Origin: Bacteroidales bacterium
GTDB taxonomy: Bacteria > Bacteroidota > Bacteroidia > Bacteroidales > Muribaculaceae
Reading direction: 5' to 3'
Assembly: GCA_020859845.1 (NCBI GenBank)
Contig: JAJBVL010000043.1
Coordinates: 1-62,191, forward strand
Length of the DNA: 62,191 nt
The notes under the pieces were generated by a model. The model saw nothing but the letters and a program-made list of their open reading frames with translations. It was not told where the DNA came from and ran no database searches. Made by a program: the position numbers and the translations under genes. Of the stretch, positions 53,101-60,762 are shown in pieces. Positions within the stretch are counted from its first letter, which is position 1; every line of letters begins with the position of its first letter.

Positions 53101-55137
53101 TATATCGCCGATGTCAACATTGAATCAGTGTTCCATGACATCACCAAGCGTGAGCAGTATCTCAATTATGACGGAATCTGCCTTGCCGACACATTCCAAA
53201 TGACTGAGGACAATGACAGCCCAGCCTTCTTCACAGAGTTCTTCCAAAACAACAACGAAACCCTTGAACTACAGAAGGAAGCTCCCATCCGAGTAATTAT
53301 TGGCAATCCTCCGTATTCAATTGGACAGAAAGCGGCTAATGACAATGCTCAGAATATGAGATACAAAGGATTAGACCAAAGGATTTCTGACACCTATGCG
53401 GCAAATACCAGTGCGGCGAATCGTAATTCCTTATATGATAGTTACATAAAGGCATTCCGATGGGCAAGTGACCGTATTGCATCATTCAAGGATGGAGGTA
53501 TTGTTGCCTTTATCTCTAATGCTACATGGCTTGATGGTAGTGCTCAAGATGGCATGAGAAAATGCTTGGAGGAAGAGTTCTCAAGCATCTATGTGTTCAA
53601 TCTCCGAGGTAATGCTCGCACAAGTGGAGAATTACGTAGGAAAGAGGCTGGATGTATCTTTGACCAAGGCTCGCGCACCCCAATTGCAATCACTTTCCTT
53701 GTAAAGAATCCCAACCATAAGGGTAAGGCACAGATATATTACCATGACATAGGTGATTATCTCTCACGTGAACAGAAATTAAAGATAATCAAGGATTTCC
53801 GTAGCATTGCATCCAAGAAGATGGAATGGGAAATCATACACCCAAATCAGAAGAACGATTGGATTAACCAACGTGGAGATACATTTGAAACCTTAGTAAT
53901 TATTGGTGACAAAGACGATAAGAAGAATGAACAAACATGGTTCTATCCTTACTATTCTTGTGGTCTTAAAACACAACGTGACACATGGTGTTACAATTTC
54001 TCAAAGCCTCAATTGAAAAACAATATAGAAGATTCTATAGAGTTTTATAATGCCCAAAGAGAGGATTTGGTTAAAGGAAAAATAGAGGATGTAACACGCG
54101 ACAGTACGAAATTTAGTTGGACACGTGCAACATTACATGATGTTCAATTAAGAAAAGAATATAACAAGGATGAGGTACGGTATGTAGAGGCAACCTATCG
54201 ACCTTTTGTAACTGAATATCTTGCTCTGTATCGACCTTTGAACGAGATGATGTATCAGATACCGAAACTCTTTCCTATGGAGGGTATGGAGAATTTGGTA
54301 ATTTGTGTTCCTGGACTTGGTGCTCATAAACCATTCTCATGCTTTATTTCAAATATGATAATTGACCTAAATGTTCTTGAAGCAGGCTGTCAGTGTTTCC
54401 CCATGTACTACTATGAAGAAAACCCACATCAACAATACAATCTCTTTGATGATGGGTCAACCAATGGCAAGTACATCCGTCGTGATGGTGTCACGGATTG
54501 GATTCTAAAGGAGGTTCGCAAAAGATTTGGTGGCAGCAAGGCTATCACCAAGGAGCATATCTTCTACTATGTATACGGAATCTTGCACAGTGAGGATTAT
54601 CGCAATCGCTTTGCCGATGATTTGAAGAAATCACTGCCGAGAATCCCTATAGTTGATAAGGTTGAGGATTTCATGGCATTCTATAACGCTGGCAAGCAGC
54701 TTGCCGACCTCCATCTTAACTACGAAACAGTACCTCCTTATGCTGATGTGCTAATATCAAGCACACCCATTCAGACCAAGGAGGGTGATAAGTATGAAGA
54801 GTTCCGAGTGGAGAAGATGCAATTCCGCAAGGTACGTGATACCCACGGCAAACTTGTTGCCGACAAATCAGCCATCGTTTACAATGGGCTCTTCACCATT
54901 GAGAAGATACCTCAAAAGGCTTATGAGTATGTGGTCAACGGCAAAAGTGCAATCGAATGGATAATGGAGCGTTATGCAGTTACCATAGATAAGGCAAGCC
55001 ACATCAAGAACGACCCTAACGATTGGAGCAAGGAGCACAATGACCCCATGTATATCTTCAAGCTCTTATTGTCGGTTATCAACGTGTCCATCCAATCGGT
55101 TGACATAATCAAATCCCTACCTCGCTTGGAGTTCTAA
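50191..55137 (+). CDS. Type ISP restriction-modification enzyme (single chain)
   Basis: 1648 residues from the ATG at 50191, combining restriction and modification like LlaGI or LlaBIII. An Mrr-like nuclease is at about 15-120 (GIDLVAKTDMGDYWAIQCKCY region, with the D and QxK of a PD-(D/E)xK site). The DEAH helicase spans about 180-640: Walker A CGTGKTFTS near 208, DEAH near 344, then SVGRVMRSFG. The adenine N6-methyltransferase has ILDPFVGTGTF near 930 and NPPYS near 1039. The C-terminal 450 residues form the target-recognition domain. Methylation and cutting of one strand's site is coupled to DNA translocation. No partner genes are needed. It is intact and flanked by broken genes, as expected of an acquired defence gene. 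Confidence 0.93.
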   Translation: MTFKDILSIFRSTSFTEKDKGTRFERIIKNWFKTHPRYSNLTDVWLWEEFPAKKDFGGKDIGIDLVAKTDMGDYWAIQCKCYAEDATIDKPAVDSFLSTSSKTFTDPFTYQTTKFSDRFWVSTTNNWGANAEEAIKNQDPPLHRINLFDLESSSVDWEKLYNNHEGVAARQEGKQLFKHQLDAISSAYKHYEQEGNDRGKLIMACGTGKTFTSLRLVENLLGNKGLVLFLVPSIALLGQALNSWAADAKTDIKAVCVCSDSKVTRKKKSNDFDDTEDDIVDLALPASTNPTTVKKQILQYRNHDGLTVVFSTYQSIEAVKEAQQAVLKATNGEYGEFDMIVCDEAHRTTGVKLSDKDESEFTKVHDNDYIKGARRLYMTATPRLYGESAKIKASQKNCILCSMDDESIYGDEFYRIGFSAAVQQGLLTDYKVLVLTVNEEDLPQTILDKVKDTEHKELNFDDTTKLIGVINGLSKVIQGDDGVTWQTDPSIMHRAVAFCNCIGASDVPGSSKNVAAVFPKISEMYKESLDAEQQKRVVTVTTRHIDGTMDAPQREQIMSWLKEESENPNECKVVSNVRCLSEGIDVPSLDAVLFLSARNSQVDVVQSVGRVMRSFGKGTVNEKKYGYIIIPIVVPSDVKPEDALNNNKLFDVVWQILNALRSHDDNFNAKVNQIALNKKKSTKVTVGKAGFKIGASALNGSQEEIEAKKIENEEVERQLNLRFGEMQNAIYAKLVEKCGDRLYWENWATQVGIVAQRLIERMTRLVKTGTTHRQEFEAFLKSLQHDLNPSVDEAQAIEMLAQHMITRPVFEALFADYRFVENNSVSRSMQKMLDLMEAEGMTKDTDILRKFYESVKMNVSEIDNLEGRQTVIKNLYEKFFKGAFPLTVEKLGIVYTPIECVDFILHSVDHLLKKEFNTSLTEENVHILDPFVGTGTFITRLLQSGLIRKEDMERKYLNEIHCNEIVLLAYYIADVNIESVFHDITKREQYLNYDGICLADTFQMTEDNDSPAFFTEFFQNNNETLELQKEAPIRVIIGNPPYSIGQKAANDNAQNMRYKGLDQRISDTYAANTSAANRNSLYDSYIKAFRWASDRIASFKDGGIVAFISNATWLDGSAQDGMRKCLEEEFSSIYVFNLRGNARTSGELRRKEAGCIFDQGSRTPIAITFLVKNPNHKGKAQIYYHDIGDYLSREQKLKIIKDFRSIASKKMEWEIIHPNQKNDWINQRGDTFETLVIIGDKDDKKNEQTWFYPYYSCGLKTQRDTWCYNFSKPQLKNNIEDSIEFYNAQREDLVKGKIEDVTRDSTKFSWTRATLHDVQLRKEYNKDEVRYVEATYRPFVTEYLALYRPLNEMMYQIPKLFPMEGMENLVICVPGLGAHKPFSCFISNMIIDLNVLEAGCQCFPMYYYEENPHQQYNLFDDGSTNGKYIRRDGVTDWILKEVRKRFGGSKAITKEHIFYYVYGILHSEDYRNRFADDLKKSLPRIPIVDKVEDFMAFYNAGKQLADLHLNYETVPPYADVLISSTPIQTKEGDKYEEFRVEKMQFRKVRDTHGKLVADKSAIVYNGLFTIEKIPQKAYEYVVNGKSAIEWIMERYAVTIDKASHIKNDPNDWSKEHNDPMYIFKLLLSVINVSIQSVDIIKSLPRLEF

Positions 55138-55299
55138 TAACGAAGCTTTGCCATTCGTTTGTGACACAGCTCCTTGATAGAAAGGAGATGACAGATACTC
55201 AGTTAATGATCGTAGGCGAAAGCCTCCCTTTGAAGAAAGAAATTACCATCGCCTCGGCAATACGCCACAGCTTTAACGTTTTTTGTGTAACGGAGCCTA

Positions 55300-55396
55300 A
55301 GTCGCGTCGGTGGGCCGACGCTTAAAGAGCAGCGGAGGGCCGCTGCACTGCGAAAGCTACCGCAGAGAGGAAAAATGTTCCCATAAAGCTGTATGG
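55300..55396. repeat. Partial copy of the palindromic repeat element
   Basis: The right arm and part of the centre of the element at 1759-1942 recur here: AAGTCGCGTCGG at 55300, then GAGCAGCGGAGGG into the arm ending CCGCAGAGAGGA, with weak flank similarity up to GTATGG. The left arm is absent. Between the restriction-modification stop (55137) and this copy there are about 160 bases in which I see nothing. Confidence 0.8.
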
Positions 55397-55684
55397 CACA
55401 AGCCAGCCCGAGTTCACATAGTCTTGTATGGAATCTCGGGAGATACCCTCCTTTTGCAGTGTTGAGGCGAGCAAAATGGAAGTTGGAGGGTACTGCCGCT
55501 TGAAAAGATTTATGATGTTTTGGATATTGCGACCCTGGCTGAGTGCCATCCCTTGAAGCCTTGGGAATGTCTTCTGGTGGCATGAGGGCGACATTGCTTA
55601 GACGCCTGTTAGCTATGGGCAATTCTGATTTCAAAGCCTGACAGTCACAAGACAGTCGAATGACTGTCTTTTCTTTTTCTGTTG
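55395..55684 (-). pseudogene. Duplicated chimeric fragment: nucleotidyltransferase start joined to AbiEi start
   Basis: Bases 55395-55494 are identical to 57253-57352 (N-terminal part of abiEi). Bases 55495-55684 match 57532-57721 with a few changes (start of the decayed nucleotidyltransferase gene and end of the DUF4373 gene). The 179 bases between these two blocks in the right copy are missing here. On the minus strand this makes an in-frame chimera, NIINLFKRQ joined to YPPTSILLASTLQKEG, that then runs into the repeat element. It is a non-functional relic. The 600-base gap 55138-55735 holds this fragment and the partial repeat element. Confidence 0.85.
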
Positions 55685-55735
55685 AGAGCCTTAACGTAAT
55701 TGTGACAGTTCACGTATCTATTTTTTCCATTATTT

Positions 55736-56635
55736 TTAAATTTTCAAGATGTCTCTTAACTTGTCGGCCTCACTCCGAAGTTTAGTAGGGTTCTTCTCTT
55801 TCAGCCGGCTGATGTTTAGGAGTTTCCATTTTACGGAAGGGTATTGGGCCAGGGCCTCATATCCCAACGTCCAGTCGGGATTCCCTTCCTCAAAGGATAC
55901 AAGGAAACTCTTGTCCTCGGGAGTCATCACAGCCTGAACATCGGCTAACAGTTGACGCCGAGTTTCTTCAAAGTCAGCATAGGAGAATGGAAGGTCCGAC
56001 ATGCCGGCAAACTGGTTTCCCATCGCCGCTGTCTGGTTCACCAAATTGGGTGCGAAAGACTCATAGATTGGACGGTCGCTGCTTAAAAGATTGAATATGA
56101 GGCCCAATTTTGCTCCCTCCATTTTTATTGGCATGTGCTTCACGTCGAACAGGTCACGAGGATGCTGGCGTGATAATGCTGCCGCAATCTTGCCTCCGAA
56201 TAGCTGTGTGTCAGGCACCACAGGCACCTCCAGTTCTATCCCAAACACTTCTCGGCCTTTTGGGCAGAGTTGGCGCCACTGGGGCTCCCCTCCAACAAGC
56301 CCTCGTTTGGTCTGGTTGGCCTCGATTTTCACCTGACAGCCTCGCCACTCACAAGTGAGTTTCGATATTTCGAGGCGAGGCTGGACGTGTAGACCTTTCA
56401 CTGCACGTTGAGCATCGGCTTGTATCCGAAGCAGAGCTTGTGAAATCTCTGCTAGACTCTCATCGCGGCCTTTTAGCCGTATATAGGTCAAATCAATGTC
56501 GACCGAGAGTCTAGGCATATTCAAGTGGAACAGGTTGATCGCCGTTCCCCCGTGAACAGCGAACACTTCCTGACGAGCAACCACTGGCAGGATACGCAGC
56601 AGCAGTTCTACCTTTCTTCTGTAAACCTCATTCAT
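55736..56635 (-). CDS. abiEii: AbiEii-type nucleotidyltransferase toxin
   Basis: 299 residues of the AbiEii (PF08843) family. The nucleotidyltransferase site reads VHGGTAINLFHLNMPRLSVDIDLTY-like (here GGTAINLF at about 30, then SVDIDLTY at about 45, with the two Asp). Known AbiEii toxins add nucleotides to tRNA or protein targets during phage infection. It starts eight bases inside the end of abiEi, so they are coupled, in the usual antitoxin-toxin order. Both halves look intact. Confidence 0.92.
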   Translation of the reverse strand: MNEVYRRKVELLLRILPVVARQEVFAVHGGTAINLFHLNMPRLSVDIDLTYIRLKGRDESLAEISQALLRIQADAQRAVKGLHVQPRLEISKLTCEWRGCQVKIEANQTKRGLVGGEPQWRQLCPKGREVFGIELEVPVVPDTQLFGGKIAAALSRQHPRDLFDVKHMPIKMEGAKLGLIFNLLSSDRPIYESFAPNLVNQTAAMGNQFAGMSDLPFSYADFEETRRQLLADVQAVMTPEDKSFLVSFEEGNPDWTLGYEALAQYPSVKWKLLNISRLKEKNPTKLRSEADKLRDILKI

Positions 56636-57383
56636 AATCAGCCAGTTCTTTGGGTATTATAAGCTTATACTTGGCAATAGGCACTCCTCCCTTTTCAAGG
56701 CTACGGGGGCCTGTGCCCATGTATATGCCTTCAAGGTTGAGCCTACGAAACCATGCGTGGCGGGCCTTATCGGCCATATAGATGAAAAGTCGTTTGACCT
56801 TGACGGAGGTGCAGCCACGCAGTAGTCCCTCAACCAACGAAGGACGAAGTGCAGTCAGCATCTCCATCAGATAATAAATATCCATCAGCCCATATTGTTT
56901 TGGGCTGAGCAAAAGGCACTCCATTATAGCCCTTTCGGGTGTGGACACCTGAAGGCGAGTCTCACCAGTTATGATCTCTATCAAGCCGATATCTGGCAAC
57001 ACCGATGTAGTACACTGCACAAGATTCATATCCCACTCCGTTTCAGGGAGCCACTTCGACAATTTACAGTCTCGAGCTAAGAAAAGAATTGCTGACGGTT
57101 TGCCCATCGTAACGAAATGGGTGAAGCCATGCAGTTCCAGCGCTGTGGCTGCCCCCACGTGGCAGTTCATGCCTTTTTGATACTGGCAAGCTGACAGTGC
57201 TGAAAACAAGGTAGGATGACCGTCACTGAAACGATAAATGCCTTTAGCCAAAGGCACAAGCCAGCCCGAGTTCACATAGTCTTGTATGGAATCTCGGGAG
57301 ATACCCTCCTTTTGCAGTGTTGAGGCGAGCAAAATGGAAGTTGGAGGGTACTTCTGTTTCAGCGTGTTTATTTTCGTAGCCAT
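56628..57383 (-). CDS. abiEi: AbiEi-type antitoxin
   Basis: 251 residues. The N-terminal winged helix (ILLASTLQKEGISRDSIQDYVNSGWLVPLAKGIYRF) and the C-terminal domain (CHVGAATALELHGFTHF, TPERAIMECLL) are the AbiEi pattern. It should bind its own promoter and restrain the toxin. It overlaps abiEii by eight bases. Its first 34 codons after the start recur in the fragment at 55395-55494. Confidence 0.9.
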   Translation of the reverse strand: MATKINTLKQKYPPTSILLASTLQKEGISRDSIQDYVNSGWLVPLAKGIYRFSDGHPTLFSALSACQYQKGMNCHVGAATALELHGFTHFVTMGKPSAILFLARDCKLSKWLPETEWDMNLVQCTTSVLPDIGLIEIITGETRLQVSTPERAIMECLLLSPKQYGLMDIYYLMEMLTALRPSLVEGLLRGCTSVKVKRLFIYMADKARHAWFRRLNLEGIYMGTGPRSLEKGGVPIAKYKLIIPKELADYE

Positions 57384-57407
57384 TCTGTGGGGATTTTCAC
57401 GACAAAA

Positions 57408-57586
57408 TTACCACAAAAATAAACGTCGTGCAAGTTTTGATGGCTCGAAATCCATAAGAAGGTCAATATCGTGGGCGTCTTTAGACTTATCTGGGATGAT
57501 AGAGCCAAAACAGCCATGCTCTTGACCTTTTGCCGCTTGAAAAGATTTATGATGTTTTGGATATTGAGGGTTTGGTGGAGTGCCAT
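57408..57586 (-). pseudogene. Frameshifted, truncated MNT-type nucleotidyltransferase
   Basis: From the ATG at 57586 the frame reads MALHQTLNIQNIINLFKRQ and VKSMAV, the start of a minimal nucleotidyltransferase. It then loses frame at a run of four T (plus-strand AAAA at 57507-57510); restoring one base gives FGSIIPDKSK followed by DAHDIDLLMDFEP, the GS...DxD motif. The DNA then stops at 57408 after about 60 codons of the usual 95-100. So the gene has a one-base deletion and a lost 3' end. The frame with the DxD motif is now read as the C-terminus of the DUF4373 frame. Confidence 0.8.
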
Positions 57587-58208
57587 CCCTTGAAGCCTTG
57601 GGAATGTCTTCTGGTGGCATGAGGGCGACATTGCTTAGACGCCTGTTAGCTATGGGCAATTCTGATTTCAAAGCCTGACAGTCACATGACAGTCGAATGA
57701 CTGTCTTTTCTTTTTCTGTTGGGTGTTCAGTTGTTAAGTTGTTAGGTTTTTCAGTTGTTAAGTTGTTAGGTTGTATATGGTTATCTTCACTTATAGGTGA
57801 GTTATCAGAAGGGTTATTATCAGAGGCTTTTGGCCGACGTGAGGTCATCCCTTTCTTGCCTCCAAGGTTTCTCTTCTGGCGAAGCTCCTGGATTTTTGAG
57901 AAGTGCTCGCGGAGCTGGGGGCTATAGATTTTCTCTCCCTCCTTGACGAGGAGTTTTTGAGTGAGGCAGAAGTCAATCAGTTGGTCGAGGTGAGCGCGGT
58001 CGGTGTCGAGATCGAAACAGATGATTTCGGCATCCTCTTCAAGGTTGAAGCCAAAATCCTCATGGCTTGCGCAGATTTCGAGAAGCATGAGCCAAAGGGC
58101 ATAGGCTTCATTGCCAAGACGCTTGCGCAGCATCCTCATGTGGAGGGCGTTGCGCATGTTCACATCGTGGGAGAAGAATATGATTTTCGAGTTGGAGGAA
58201 AGCAACAT
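57408..58208 (-). CDS. DUF4373/Lin1244-type DNA-binding protein with chimeric tail
   Basis: 266 residues. Residues 1 to about 120 match the Lin1244/Lin1753-like N-terminal domain (DUF4373) of replication-initiator-like proteins: FFSHDVNMRNALHMRMLRK, GNEAYALWLMLLEI, LIDFCLTQKLLVKEGEKIYSPQL. A Ser/Asn-rich linker contains two copies of an eight-residue unit, PNNLTTE[KH], from a 24-base tandem repeat. The last about 65 residues run through the start region and DxD block of the decayed nucleotidyltransferase gene, so they are probably not native. The original stop may have been lost by the same rearrangement. It suggests plasmid or conjugative-element ancestry. Confidence 0.6.
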   Translation of the reverse strand: MLLSSNSKIIFFSHDVNMRNALHMRMLRKRLGNEAYALWLMLLEICASHEDFGFNLEEDAEIICFDLDTDRAHLDQLIDFCLTQKLLVKEGEKIYSPQLREHFSKIQELRQKRNLGGKKGMTSRRPKASDNNPSDNSPISEDNHIQPNNLTTEKPNNLTTEHPTEKEKTVIRLSCDCQALKSELPIANRRLSNVALMPPEDIPKASRDGTPPNPQYPKHHKSFQAAKGQEHGCFGSIIPDKSKDAHDIDLLMDFEPSKLARRLFLW

Positions 58209-58383
58209 AAGTGATAATGTTTTACGATAACAGAGTTAAATTCTATGCCGCGAAGATAGGCAAATCTTCATGTCGAAAACTTTATCTTGCTCCTATTCCC
58301 CCCTACGATAAATTTTTTTCTCCCCACCGCAATTTCCTTATGTTGGCAAGGATTGGATTAGTGGTAAAGTTACTAAAATGTTT

Positions 58384-58435
58384 GAGATAATCAGCGGAAT
58401 CTACCCTAATTTGAGCAGATTCCGCTGATTATCTC
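58384..58435. terminator. Perfect 19-bp hairpin
   Basis: 58384-58402 and 58417-58435 are perfect inverted repeats of 19 bases around a 14-base loop. On the plus strand GCATTTTTC follows; on the minus strand the tail is less T-rich. It lies 100 bases past the end of the deleted ATPase gene and may terminate it. The rest of the 327-base gap 58209-58535 shows nothing I recognise. Confidence 0.55.
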
Positions 58436-58535
58436 GCATTTTTCTTGCGGGGAGATATCCTTATCCTATCTTCCTTAGAATATCCATTGCTGAGAGCCAT
58501 CTTCTAATTGTACGAAATGAAACTTCTTTTGTGTC

Positions 58536-59575
58536 TCAGAGCTGGAGCTTGAGGAATTCGCGAAGATGGAGGTGGTGAATACCAGGATATTCAGATATAG
58601 AGCCACTTATTGGGTCCATTGAGATTACATATTTCGGATAGTTGTCTTTTATCTCGGCAAGATTCCCAAATTCACGTTTTATAGCGTCGGGCGAACTCAG
58701 CAGGTAAGTGACCTGAATGTAAATCCTTTGCTCACCACGCTTAGCCACGAAATCAATCTCTCCGGCTCGTAGCTGACCTACTGTCACTTTAAAATCTTGT
58801 ACAAGCAAATGATGCCTCACCACATTCTCCATAATTTTCTCTATGCTTCCTCTTATATCAAAGTCATTCAGAAAATTGCGTAAGCCATGGTCGGCAAAGT
58901 AATATTTATAATTTTGCTCCAAAAGCTGCTTACCATGAACATCAAAGCGGTAGACAGGTGAGATTATTAGAGCCGCCGCTAGATGAGATAGATAAGTAGA
59001 AATAGTTATATCCGAGGCTGCATCCTTACCATCGCGCGCTTTAAGAAACTTTGCGATGCTCTTCGCTGAGAAGTTTTTCCCTATGTTATCGGCGATGTAG
59101 GCAGTAAGATTGTTGATGAAGGGCACGTTTCTTACCCTATGGCGCTCTATTACATCCTTCATCATCACAGTATTGTACACGCTTTGCAGATAATCGCGGA
59201 TATGACGTTCATCTTCTATCCCAAATACGCTTAGACCTGGCAGTCCTCCCACTCTTAAGTAGATACTTAGACTAGTGTCGCTGTCGTCAAGATTATAAAA
59301 ATTTAGAAACTCCAAATAGGAAAGGCTTCTATATCGGTAGCCCTTTCGTAGAGTTGGTCGGCATCGGTCAACTCTTTAGCACCTAATCTTTCCTTATCGA
59401 TATAAAGCACATGTGCTGAAGGCCGATTTTCCTCCAGCCAGCGTTTAAAGAGCAATAGTAGGTAACTTTTACCCACTCGGCGTTGCCCTACCAAAAAAAT
59501 CATCATCCCACGGTTGATTGAGGTGATGATATGATTGAGGTAGATAGGTCGGTCTATGAGTTTCAAGTTTGCCAT
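58536..59575 (-). pseudogene. DUF4143 ATPase with internal deletion, second locus
   Basis: The first part (ATG at 59575, MANLKLIDRPIYL) has Walker A VGQRRVGKSYLL and runs to YERATDIEAFPI, then a shifted stop at 59303. The second part continues from YLEFLNFYNLDDSD in another frame through YLRVGGLPGL, a winged-helix region (SAKSIAKFLKARDG) and a C-terminal GEIDFVAKRGEQRIYIQVTY nuclease-like core. Between them, near 59318, the stretch that should hold Walker B (LFIDEIQD-like) and the sensor, some 90-100 residues in relatives, is absent. The gene is therefore dead as an ATPase, yet its promoter is perfect. The second frame could still make a 259-residue fragment. Confidence 0.85.
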
Positions 59576-59591
59576 ATTTTGAAGTTTACCG

Positions 59592-59656
59592 CAAAAGTAG
59601 CAAAATATATTTTGCAAACCAAACAAAATAGTCAATTTCGCAAAGTATATTTTGCG
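59592..59656 (-). promoter_or_regulatory. Promoter and two palindromes of the second DUF4143 locus
   Basis: Minus strand: TTTG (59623-59620), 20 bases, TACTTTTG (59599-59592), full consensus. The 16-base perfect palindrome GCAAAATATATTTTGC (59600-59615) fills most of the spacer between the boxes. A second, CGCAAAGTATATTTTGCG (59639-59656, one mismatched pair), lies 40 bases upstream centre to centre. Bound protein would block the promoter. Confidence 0.8.
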
Positions 59657-59715
59657 GACTGCCTCTAGTCCCTTTGGTTGAGTGCACAGCCTATTTAAAT
59701 AAATTTCTTTATGGT

Positions 59716-59747
59716 TTTGAGAATGAGCCAAAAATCCATTAATTTTG
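59716..59747 (+). promoter_or_regulatory. Promoter of the substrate-binding protein gene
   Basis: TTTG (59716-59719), 20 bases, TAATTTTG (59740-59747). Full consensus; start codon 23 bases beyond. Confidence 0.8.
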
Positions 59748-59770
59748 TGGTCAAAGTCTACCTTTAAGTT

Positions 59771-60604
59771 ATGAAACTACCGACATTGAAGGGGCCGTCG
59801 AAGCAGCGGCTATGGATGTATATCACGGCGCTGGTGGGCGTCATCATGCTGATGGTGATGCTGCGCACGTGTAGCCAGCCCAATCCTATGGCGCCGCGGA
59901 GCTACGAGCACTCTGGCGGCGACACCATCGACGTGGCCATCGACTATGCGCCGCTCTCGCTCTATCGCTACGCCGACACCCTCGGTGGCTTCAACTACGA
60001 CCTCATCAATCAGATGCGTGCCCTTGGCGGCCGCCCCATGAAGCTCCATCCCGTAGTGACCATCTCGGAGGCTATGGCGGGGCTCGACGAGGGTTACTAC
60101 GACGTGGTGGTGGCCGACATACCCTCCACGCTCGAATATCAGGAGCGCTACGCCTTCAGCGAGCCGGTATTCTTGGACCGTCAGGTATTGGTTCAGACGC
60201 TCCAGCCCGACAGCACGCTCCCTATCCAGACCCAACTCGACTTGGCCGGCAAGCAAGTGTGGGTGATGGCCAACTCGCCAGTAGTCACCCGTCTGCGCAA
60301 CCTCTCAGCTGAAATCGGCGACACCATCTATATCCAAGAAGACACCGTTTATGGTCCTGAGCAGCTGTTTATTATGACGGCTGTGGGCGAGATACCCCTC
60401 GCTGTGGTCAATGAGCGTACAGCAAAGTCGCTCATCGGTGATTACCCACAAGCCGACATCTCTACCAACGTGTCGTTCACCCAGTTTCAGACGTGGCTCA
60501 TGCGCAAGGACGACACCGCTACGCAGGACACCATCAACGCTCTGCTACGCCGCATAAAAGCCTCACCAGCCTATGAAGAGCTGGAGAGCCGCTACCTGAA
60601 ATAA
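59771..60604 (+). CDS. Membrane-anchored substrate-binding (SBP_bac_3) protein
   Basis: 277 residues. One N-terminal membrane helix (about 14-32, LWMYITALVGVIMLMVMLRTC) is followed by a type-3 periplasmic-binding fold: IDVAIDYAPLSLYRYADTLGGFNYDLINQM, then EAMAGLDEGYYDVVVADIPSTLEYQERYAFSEPV, and TQLDLAGKQVWVMANSPVVTRLRNL. That is the fold of amino-acid-binding proteins and of the N-terminal half of MltF. There is no lytic-transglycosylase domain and no transporter gene nearby, so it may be a sensor or scavenger. Ligand unknown. Confidence 0.82.
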   Translation: MKLPTLKGPSKQRLWMYITALVGVIMLMVMLRTCSQPNPMAPRSYEHSGGDTIDVAIDYAPLSLYRYADTLGGFNYDLINQMRALGGRPMKLHPVVTISEAMAGLDEGYYDVVVADIPSTLEYQERYAFSEPVFLDRQVLVQTLQPDSTLPIQTQLDLAGKQVWVMANSPVVTRLRNLSAEIGDTIYIQEDTVYGPEQLFIMTAVGEIPLAVVNERTAKSLIGDYPQADISTNVSFTQFQTWLMRKDDTATQDTINALLRRIKASPAYEELESRYLK

Positions 60605-60614
60605 CCCCTCGAAT

Positions 60615-60702
60615 CACATTTTTAGGCCTAACTTTGTGATGAATCCCACATTTTTAGGCCTAACTTTGTGATGAATCCCACATTTTTAGGCCTAACTTTG
60701 TG
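60615..60702. repeat. Array of three 24-bp palindromes at 32-bp spacing
   Basis: Three identical units start at 60615, 60647 and 60679, each CACA-N4-TTAGGCCTAA-N2-TTGTG-like: outer CACA/TGTG and inner TTAGGCCTAA are inverted, with three mismatched pairs between. The spacing of exactly 32 bases and the central GGCC equal those of the array at 21962-22081, although the flanking bases differ. The last unit contains the TTTG promoter box of the DUF4143 ATPase gene. Confidence 0.9.
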
Positions 60703-60728
60703 ATTATCTCCTCTTTTTACTAATTTTG
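60697..60728 (+). promoter_or_regulatory. Promoter of the third DUF4143 ATPase gene
   Basis: TTTG (60697-60700), 20 bases, TAATTTTG (60721-60728), full consensus. The TTTG is part of the right arm of the last palindrome (60679-60702). The start codon is 34 bases downstream. Confidence 0.82.
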
Positions 60729-60762
60729 CAGTGGATATTCACCTCCTAATCTTATAAGAAAG

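Noticed and set aside
58536-59315. A separate 259-residue gene downstream of a short ATPase
   Set aside because: Its first residues continue a DUF4143 ATPase chain across a deletion; it is the 3' half of one broken gene, although it might still be translated.
59771-60604. MltF-type lytic transglycosylase
   Set aside because: The chain ends after the binding-protein fold; no catalytic lysozyme-like domain follows.
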